From Eutrigla gurnardus (lineage: Eukaryota; Chordata; Actinopteri; Perciformes; Triglidae), in contig OY741269.1 in assembly GCA_963514095.1 (NCBI GenBank), forward strand, positions 22,149,415-22,213,414: DNA of 64,000 nt, given 5' to 3'. How positions within the stretch are numbered: the first letter of the stretch is position 1; each line of letters opens with the position of its first letter. The notes under the pieces were generated by a model, which did no database searches, was not told the origin of the DNA, and saw nothing but the letters and a program-made list of their open reading frames with translations. Shown here piece after piece: positions 56,359 through 64,000 of the stretch. The position numbers were made by a program, and so were the translations under genes.

Positions 56359-58123
56359 TCATTGGTACCGCCTACTCGGCCCTCCAAGGAAACGCAACTT
56401 TAACTGTAAGGGGAATTTTCAGTAGAGGCAATAAAGAATCAGTTTCTCTTAATATATTTTTATGATTATAAAACTACAATTTCTGTGGACTTCAATGCTA
56501 CCGTTTTTCACCTTGGATCTGCCATGATTGTGTAGTTAAAGATAAATGGAAAATTCCTTTTGTAACTGTACTGTTACTAAGTTAATACTTTACACCGTGA
56601 TTTTAACCGTTTCATTTTTGTTCCATTAACTAATGCTAATGTTATCCATATTATAAAATGTTCTAACTAAATCCCTCCATGTTTAGCACTCCTTAAGAGA
56701 ATGTTAAGTCCAAAGTGGTTTTAGCCGTTTTGCTCAACTTGTTTGGACAAGGTTGTTATTGGAATCTGGATCTTACCTGGTCTGCCGTTAAGTTTGGCTG
56801 TGGTTGTTTCGTCATTTTGGTGCATTTTAAAAATCTGATTATCTGATCGTGTAGTTGGGTGTTTTTACAAGATTTAAATTCACATCTCATCTGGAAACCT
56901 CTGTCATGAGTCTACTGTAGCTATGCAGTTGTCTGTATGTGACCTCTTCTTTTGCTTATAACCCTTTCACACCGGACACTGTGCTCGCCACTCAGTCGAG
57001 CCGTTGGAAATAATGCGTTTCGGAGTGCTGTGGTTCCGTTGCTGTGTTCTATGTGAACGGCCCAAAAATGGACACACTGTTAATATAATATAGTCTCGAC
57101 AGATTTCCAGGCCAAATGTGACAATTTCCGTTTGCCCTCACACAATCCGATGATTAGAATTGCAACATTACAAGTGAACAAAGCTGCTCCATAAAATGTA
57201 GATGGTGTCGGATACAAAGGTACAAACTCAAACCGTTTATTTTTTTTTTGTCTTTCTGCTCTTAAGCAGCAGTCTGAGAAGCTGTCTTTTCAGTGTTGTC
57301 AAACATGGCTGGATTTTCTAACTTGTGTATTAGTTCCTTTTAAATATTTTCAGTCATATTATACATTTTATGACGTGAGAGATTTGCTTTAAAAGTTACT
57401 ATCGATTTGATGCAACCTTGAAAGCTAAACAGGCCATTATATATATACTGTGGTGAAAATTCCCCCCTGTTTTTAAGAAGGTTTGCTTTGATAAAATCCA
57501 AAGAAACAAAAAGAGCTTAATCAAGAGTGTAATGTATGACTCCCATCTATCTAGATCTTTAGACACTGTCCCTGAAACGTATACCTAATTGAGCCTAGAA
57601 TCTTTATTTGTATCTTTTGCTAAAAATTAAAATTTGTACTTGTTCTATCTTTTATAATCTATTACTGCCATCCTTTTTTGGGGGTTAAATTTTTATGTCT
57701 CTAGTTAGTGGGTAGTGGTCATCTGTAATACCTGACCTCATTTAAAAAACAAATGCTTGCATCAAGATGAAATGTTTAGGAAATTTCACACACTGCTTCT
57801 GAAATTTTATATTGAATCAACTAAATTATCTGAATTTATTTACCACTTTTTGCTGTTGACATTGTCATTGAATATTTGGTGTTGAATTTCAATAGCAGTG
57901 TGTGATTTTTTTCATTCTTTTTTTTTTTTTTTTAAACATCTGCGTGCCAGCACTTTGAGTTTTGATGGAGAGACAAAGATTTGCATAGACTGGGAAATGT
58001 ATATTTTCTGAAATTGTATAATTTTTTAGTCAATTTTTTTTAGTTTTGATATGTAGTTTTAGAATTGCTTGCACATGTTTGGTGCAGAAATTTGTCAATA
58101 CATTTTCAGTGTTATTCAATAAA
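56359..58123 (+). terminator. uhrf1: uhrf1 3' UTR with two polyadenylation signals
   Basis: AATAAA occurs 72 bases after the stop (56430-56435) and again at 58118-58123, the latter followed by a genomic A run (58128-58146). Short and long 3' UTRs (about 0.1 and 1.8 kb) are both possible. No coding gene is visible between. Confidence 0.6.
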
Positions 58124-60759
58124 AAAGTAAAAAAAAAAAAAAAAAAGTATTTTGTGTGTGTGGGTTTTTTTATACTTAAAAATGTACTTTTTTATAATCA
58201 TGACCTTAATTGAGTAAACTAAGTTAACTATTTTAGTTTACAATGTTAAATTTGAAGAACTGATTTTAATCTTGATACTTGATTATTTTTTCCCGTCATG
58301 ACCTTGAATGGAACTGATTGTGCATTGTGTTAGTTCTAACGTGTAACGAAATTAATTATTATTTGTATTTTTTTTTTTTTACAATGTTAAATTTGAATAA
58401 CTGATTTTGATCTTGATGCCTACTTCAAAATTAGACAGTACACAAGGTTTCAGGTAAACTGGATAGGGAACTTCAAGCAATAGAGCATGGTTTTTAGGTT
58501 TTTTTTTTTGACAAACTCTTTTAAAACTCTTACCAAGTGACAAACTCTCTTCAAACTCTTACATTGTTAAACGGGTGTTTACTCGCACCGAGGGTGTTAT
58601 TTTACTTGTGGTCAGCGGATTTTTAGGGGCGGGGCTTAGGTAGCAGCCTTTAAGAGGACCCGGAAGTGGACGTGTGGACGTGCGAGGCGTGCACGTCTCA
58701 AGAACGAGCACCGAGGACGAATAGTGAGCGTCGATTTCAATTTGTTGATTTGCGTGTCCGTTAACCGAATGAACCAATCACGTCGTTGGATTTGTGGATA
58801 AAGTACTCTGTCGTTCGGGTGATTCAACCAATCGCAAGGCGTGGTTTTAGAGGTGGGCGTGTCTCCGATTAGCCTCATAGCTAATACTACAGGAAAATCT
58901 ATCCAGGGAATGTCTACAAAACGAAACCAAATTGATTGATCAAAACAAGGATAGGACAACATTTTGCCGCAGGAGGTAATATTTCAAAACGGAGTTTAAT
59001 TTGTGTCCTTCGCGAAGGCTGTATTCTCGTGTAAATGATATTTGTGTGCTGGCTGTCTTCGCGTTGTTTTGTTTTTTTTTCTAAATGGAGATATGGAAGT
59101 AGCTACCTAGCTTTGAGCTAACCAGCGTTAGCTAACCCATACATGAACGCCCAGACGCCAAGTCAAGTGTGGCTATATAACACTGTTGAGTTTGTAGAAC
59201 ATAGACAGACCGTATTGAAGTCTGTTCTACGTGTTATTCATTGGAAGCGCTTCGGCTACGTGTTTTTTTTGTTCGCCGTCTTCCTAGATAGCATGCTAAC
59301 GCGTAATGTTATTCGTGCAGAGCCATAGTCGCCCTTTAGCAGCGGCAGTCCTGAAATATCTGGGCTTTTTTTAAAAAATACAGCAGCGTCGTTCTACAAG
59401 ACAGACAGACAGAGATATTATTAAAATACCGGGGGCAAATACTGTTTATGAACAGGAGCGTATGGGTACTTAGCACGGAGGGCAGTGTACTGCAACATTA
59501 CAACAAGTTGTAGGCCCAGATATTGTTAAAGGGGCCGTGTAGGCCCCTTTTGTTGTGGTTAGACAGCTGGGGGTCATGTGGCCTTTTAGGTGAACCACCG
59601 AATAAGATGAGTTCTGGTTCGGGAGTGGATCCTTGTGAAAAATTAATGACAATTTGTTTGATGACAATTATTATGGAAGACCTGCCTTTCGCAGTCACTG
59701 AGCAGGAGAGAGTATTGTGTTGATTGAGTCACAGAGTAAATTCAGCAGGTACCTGAATTTCTTGAAACTTGCAAATTAAGCATGTTTGAATAGAAACACA
59801 GAGAAGCTGCACGCAGTGCATGTTAAGTGATCCATTGAATTTATACCACGTTTATATTTTTTGCAGCCAAGGACAGTCATTGATAAAATGTGTCATCTTA
59901 AGTTCATCTTCAAACAGATACTTTCTTGTCACCTATTTGTTTTGGGGACTGGGAAATTTAGAAAACTTTTTTTATGCATTGCAATTGCCACTCCATGGAT
60001 TCAGGATCTTTCAGGAGCTCAAAACTACATGCTCTGCTGCGAATATAGAGTTTAATTCTCACTGTGCACCTTTTTAAGGAAATTAGAGATATAGGTAATA
60101 ATAATCTTTTAATCAAGCATATCCAGGATTGCCATACATGTAGAGCAAGTTGATATGTCAATATTAATAAGGATATTTCCCCAATGTTTGTGTATATCTA
60201 GTAATGTAAAGTTATCTGCATGCAGCTGTGTCACATGAAAAGAAATTATTTCAGCAAAAGTGCTTCATTTGAAATCACGTTAAGTGTTTACATCCAGAAT
60301 GTGAGGGAAAATTCTGTTGACATCGATGCCAAACAGAGAACAACTAAGCAAGTGTTTAATAGCACATGTCCGAGTTGAGTTATTGAAAATACAGTTTGCT
60401 AAGTTGATCTTGGCCTGAATATTTTGTGTGCCATTATTACATTATTTACAAACCAAAATTAACCTTTTCACCCAGATCATTGGTCCTTCATAATTATATC
60501 GCTTCAAGACCAATTCAATTCCTTGTGTTTTTTAAAGCACATGTATATGGGGCCGCAACTATCAATCCATCTTTTCTTACATTTTTTTTTATTATACAGT
60601 GAATTATTTAGCCATGTCTTGTTTAGACCCTTTCACATGTTCTCAGAGCCCAATGTGACACTTTTCTTATTGCTTTTAATGTTGGACCAACAGTCAAGAT
60701 ATTAATTTTACTCTAATTTTCTCTCATTTGAATAATGGCTTATGAGGCTGAACATTTTT

Positions 60760-60976
60760 CAATAGACTACATGCTGGCAGGGGAGAGAGTGTCTTAAACA
60801 TATTAAAACATTAAATCATAAGAATCACAAATTCATCCGATTAAAAGCATAAATATCGATTATTGGTGAAGCTGAAACGATTCATTCTATTTATTTCTTT
60901 TAGCAGATCGATTCAGTAGAATCTATAGGACTGACAATCGATTAATCGATTAATCGAATGAATCGTTACACCTCTA
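60760..60976. repeat. Transposon-derived direct repeat, copy 1
   Basis: Starts caatagactacatgctggca and ends gaatgaatcgttacacctct. The end resembles the inverted repeat (AGGGGTGTAACGAT type) common in fish hAT-like elements. Copy 2 is at 61659-61865, with small differences. Confidence 0.8.
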
Positions 60977-61658
60977 CTATTTGCCTCTTGTATTGATATT
61001 AGGACTAGGGGTGGAAATGTCCTGTAAAACAAAGTTAAGAGTGAGATACGTCTTTATTTATTAGGTGTTTGCTTAAATGCAAATTTTAAACAAATGTCTA
61101 TTTAAAATAAATAAATAAATCAGGGCCAAGCAGCAGTAAACCACAGCAATACATCAGTTTGTCTCTTGTTTATTTCTCCTAAAATATTTTGTGCTAACTT
61201 TATTATATTGGTGCAGCATAACAATAATTCATAACACAAAGACATTAGTAAAAGTTACATGCAGGTTGGAGCAATGGATGCATTTATACTTCTTTAACAT
61301 ATGACTCGATTATTTCTATAGTAAGGGTGTGAATCTTTGGCTTTACTTCGATTAACGATACAGTAGTTGGCGATTAGATTCAAGGACATTTTTTTTTTTT
61401 GGAACGATTCGATTCAATTCTGTAAACCACGATTCGATTCAGTAACTTGTCACCAAAATTCTATATCCATGAAATAAACATGCAATAATGCTAGTGAGAC
61501 TATCTGTATTCTTCTGAAAGGTGAAAAAATAAACTAACCACAGAATTTCTTATTTAACATATTTATTCTATAAAAAAAAGTAGTCCTGCATAATATTTTA
61601 TGCTGAATACAAAAATGTAATGCTCAGTTATTTTTTTAAACATTTAAAATAATAGACT

Positions 61659-61865
61659 CAATAGACTACATGCTGGCAGGGGAGAGAGTGTCTTAAACGT
61701 ATTAAAACGTTAATCATAAGAATCACGATTCATACGATTAAATGCATTTATATCGATTATTGGTGAAGCCAAAACGATTCATTCTATTTATTTATTTTAG
61801 CAGATCGATTTAGTAGAATCAATTGGACTGACAATAGATTGATCGAATGAATCGTTACACCTCTA
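61659..61865. repeat. Transposon-derived direct repeat, copy 2
   Basis: Same order of blocks as 60760-60976 (for example tggcaggggagagagtgtct and ttattggtgaagc), in the same orientation 899 bp downstream. Between the copies, about 61326-61400 matches in reverse complement the insert that splits the SINE at 6750. Confidence 0.8.
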
Positions 61866-62154
61866 GTCTATAGCAATCAGATAGCAATTCAGTAACTGTT
61901 AAGCACAGCCAGCTTTGGCGCTGGATGTGGTCAGGTGTACTTTTTCTTTATTTTGTTCATTTAATGTTTGTCACCCTCGTTAACTGTTAGATATCGATCC
62001 ATGTTTTGTCCTCATGTTGGAAACATTTGGGTTATTTCAATTTGGGGAGGCACTCTGCTCCTGGCAGTTTCAAAGATGCTCGGATACACTGAATATGCCC
62101 TGTTTGCCTTTGCTCTCCCCTCCCAGGTTTACCTGCAACCCTCAAAAGACCCTG

Positions 62155-64000
62155 ATGGCTACCGATATGCCCATGGACACGGTGCCGGCTCCTTACCCTG
62201 TCCCGGCCTCACCTCCAGACCTCGACCTCGCCCCACCCTCCCCATCGGCTCTCGGCTCAGATATAGCCCAAGACCAGATTCCCACCCAGCTGCCAGCATT
62301 AGCAGAAATCCCAAAAACAGCAGAGACCTCAGAACATCATGATGATGATGATGATGATGATGATGCTGCTGCTGCAGATCTCACCCTAGCTCTGCCTACG
62401 GACCCAGACTTGGCCCCGGTCATTGCTCCAGGTTCTGGGCTGCTGGCAGCCCCTCTGCTGCCAGTCAGCGCTAAGAACCCCAGCTGCAAGATCATGACCT
62501 TCAGGCCCACCGTGGAGGAGTTCAAAGACTTCGCCAAGTACATCGTCTACATGGAGAGTCAAGGAGCTCACCGTGCTGGCCTGGCAAAGGTGTGGACAAC
62601 ACGCATGTACTCTCTCACATACGCTGATATCGTGTTTTAGTCCTTTACAATCCCAGTTACATCAAGGTCTAGGCATTTTCTGTTCTGTACTGGATGGACT
62701 ATTCGGGTGTCAACATTAAGCGGGATAGGCATTTTTTTTTAAGCAATTTGAATGTCAGCATACCGAATGTAACCATAAATACTAACAATCTGTCTCTTTC
62801 ACCAGGTGATTCCCCCGAAAGGCTGGAAGCCACGGAGGTCCTACGACACCATCGAGGACATGGTGATTCCAGCTCCAATCATGCAGGTGGTGACCGGACA
62901 GTCGGGTCTGTTCACCCAGTACAACATCCAGAAAAAGTCTATGACTGTGAGCGAGTACCGCAAGCTGGCCAACAGCAAGAAGTAAGTTAGTCCACTGTCT
63001 CATTTATAAATGCGGTTGCTCCTTTATATTTGTAGACCTAATCAAACGTGTTTAGAAGGGAATGAGGCCGATTCGATGTGAAGCAGTATTTTGTGAGATT
63101 TATGTACTCGCACGTAGTCCAGTTTAATCAATCAAATATAGGCATAATGCTTATGGAACATTGGTTATCAATAAGGCTGCAGACATAAGTAATAACCTCC
63201 TACCAGCCATCTAAACAAAAGCAGATTGATTAAATCTACATCCCTAACAATGATTGATCTGTGATTAGCATACAACTTCTCAAGCAAGAACACAATTGTT
63301 TTCCTGCTTCAGTTGTTACCGAGGTGTGTCGACACTTACTACTACATACTATTTTACAAAGTGGCAGCTTTGATGAGTTGAGTAATTCACCTTTTGAAGA
63401 TGATTATTGACTTAAAGAAGATTTGTGTAAATGCAAATAAGCTATCTATTTCTGTTGAGCAGTGTAAATAAATCTTAATCTGGTTATTCACTGTTAGAAA
63501 CCAGCAAAACATGAAAGGGACTAAGTATACTGTTGCTCATAAAGTTGGAATATTTTGTTTTCAGACACAATCCTTGTTTATTCCTGTTTAAATGCATCAG
63601 TAATCACTTTTGAAAAGGTGCAATGATTATATTATGTGTCACAATTAACCATAAATTAATAAAAAATGTTGGTGCTATAAAAGACGAGACATTTGCAAAT
63701 TACTCCAACTTTATGGGCGACCCTATATTTCCAATAGCAATGTATAAAGCCTAGCTGCTGTAGGTGTTGTGTGTCATTTCTTCCCTCTAGTGGCAATAAC
63801 ATTGAGATGAATCAATGAAATAAATAAAGTGCAGCAGAAACGAAGGATGTTTGTTCACGAGAGGTTTTAGTTTCGCGGCCCTCTCCCTAATACTCACAAC
63901 TCACAATATGACTCCTGTGCCATTTCCAGGTACTGCACACCCCGGCACAAAGACTTTGACGACCTGGAAAGGAAGTACTGGAAGAACCTGACGTTTGTGT
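62155..64000 (+). CDS. kdm4b: KDM4B-type histone demethylase, N-terminal exons, gene runs off the right edge
   Basis: Coding exons 62155-62589, 62806-62981 and 63930 onward. KDM4 enzymes are nuclear Fe(II)/2-oxoglutarate dioxygenases that remove methyl groups from H3K9 and H3K36. Seen: the JmjN domain KNPSCKIMTFRPTVEEFKDF, SQGAHRAGLAKVIPPKGW, PAPIMQVVTGQSGLFTQYN, TPRHKDFDDLERKYWKNLTF. SQGAHRAGLAK and RHKDFDDLERKYW are closer to KDM4B than KDM4A or C, and UHRF1-KDM4B adjacency holds in human. The JmjC core with its iron ligands is beyond the window. The only in-frame ATGs before JmjN are at 62155, 62167 and 62173, so the protein carries about 107 residues before NPSCKIM where human KDM4B has 8. 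This extension is Pro/Ala/Leu-rich with eight Asp and four Ala in a row. Exon 1 starts at the acceptor ending 62126. Confidence 0.92.
62338..62375 (+). repeat. kdm4b: (GAT)n(GCT)n trinucleotide repeat in the kdm4b coding exon
   Basis: GAT units followed by GCT units, in frame, encode the Asp8-Ala4 tract of the N-terminal extension. Likely length-polymorphic. Confidence 0.92.
62982..63929 (+). other. kdm4b: kdm4b intron with MITE
   Basis: Intron between the second and third kdm4b coding exons (GT at 62982, AG at 63928-63929). It is noncoding apart from the MITE at 63530-63727. Confidence 0.8.
63530..63727 (+). mobile_element. Small MITE with inverted ends
   Basis: Left end gctcataaagttggaata and right end tccaactttatgggcgaccc are imperfect inverted repeats, flanked by TA on the left and AT/TA on the right, as for Tc1/mariner-type elements. 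There is no coding capacity. A truncated relative is at 7619-7757 in opposite orientation. Confidence 0.65.

Larger units (their letters stand above)
58147..62126 (+). other. Interval with kdm4b 5' region
   Basis: 58640-58975 is GC-richer and ends gccgcaggag|gtaata (possible donor at 58976), a candidate kdm4b noncoding exon 1. The rest, up to the acceptor at 62126, looks like intron: a 9-bp hairpin at 59528-59550, poly-T runs and two copies of a transposon-related repeat (60760-60976 and 61659-61865). No other coding exon was supported. Confidence 0.45.

Noticed and set aside
62014..62154. In-frame open stretch upstream of the kdm4b ATG
   Set aside because: A good acceptor at 62126 interrupts it, and it has no ATG start of its own; it is intron sequence.

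Overview
The window is nuclear DNA of a ray-finned fish. It has short exons with canonical GT/AG borders, AT-rich introns full of microsatellites, teleost-type L2 LINEs, tRNA-derived SINEs and hAT/MITE copies, and gene models that align exon by exon with vertebrate proteins I know. The long exonic N-termini and the compact 1-8 kb gene spacing fit a percomorph-like teleost. The species cannot be told from the sequence. Gene identities come from recalled family sequences, not from a search.

Layout, left to right: (1) 20-2951, minus strand: the first eight coding exons of jak3 (FERM domain and start of the SH2-like domain); the kinase half lies off the left edge. (2) 2952-8000: gene-poor, repeat-rich. 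(3) 8000-22508, plus: slc5a5 (sodium/iodide symporter), fifteen coding exons. Intron 7 holds a nearly complete but decayed L2 LINE with a SINE nested inside it; a hAT-type MITE with a perfect 8-bp target duplication sits just before the first main coding exon. (4) 23040-24591, minus: an unrecognised two-exon gene. (5) 25300-30543, plus: cluap1 (IFT38), preceded by three tandem repeats that each carry a CTCF-like motif. (6) about 31200-34454, plus: ccdc124, with a GC-AG intron. (7) about 37100-45300, plus: kcnn1, with an unusually long N-terminus. (8) 45690-58123, plus: uhrf1, complete, with an E2F/NF-Y type promoter. (9) 62155-64000, plus: the 5' coding exons of kdm4b, with a long acidic/proline-rich N-terminal extension; the gene runs off the right edge.

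The genes are not an operon or a pathway cluster. They are a syntenic block. jak3, slc5a5, ccdc124 and kcnn1 are neighbours in human 19p13.11, and uhrf1 and kdm4b are neighbours in 19p13.3. The fish block joins these and carries cluap1 (human 16p13.3) between slc5a5 and ccdc124. uhrf1 and kdm4b both act on chromatin (maintenance DNA methylation and H3K9/K36 demethylation), and cluap1 serves intraflagellar transport.

I found no CRISPR array, prokaryotic operon, rRNA or convincing tRNA gene, and no previously undescribed defence-like system. The most unusual items are the tandem CTCF-like repeats before cluap1, an expanded N-glycosylation repeat in slc5a5, the N-terminal extensions of kcnn1 and kdm4b, and the unidentified minus-strand gene.
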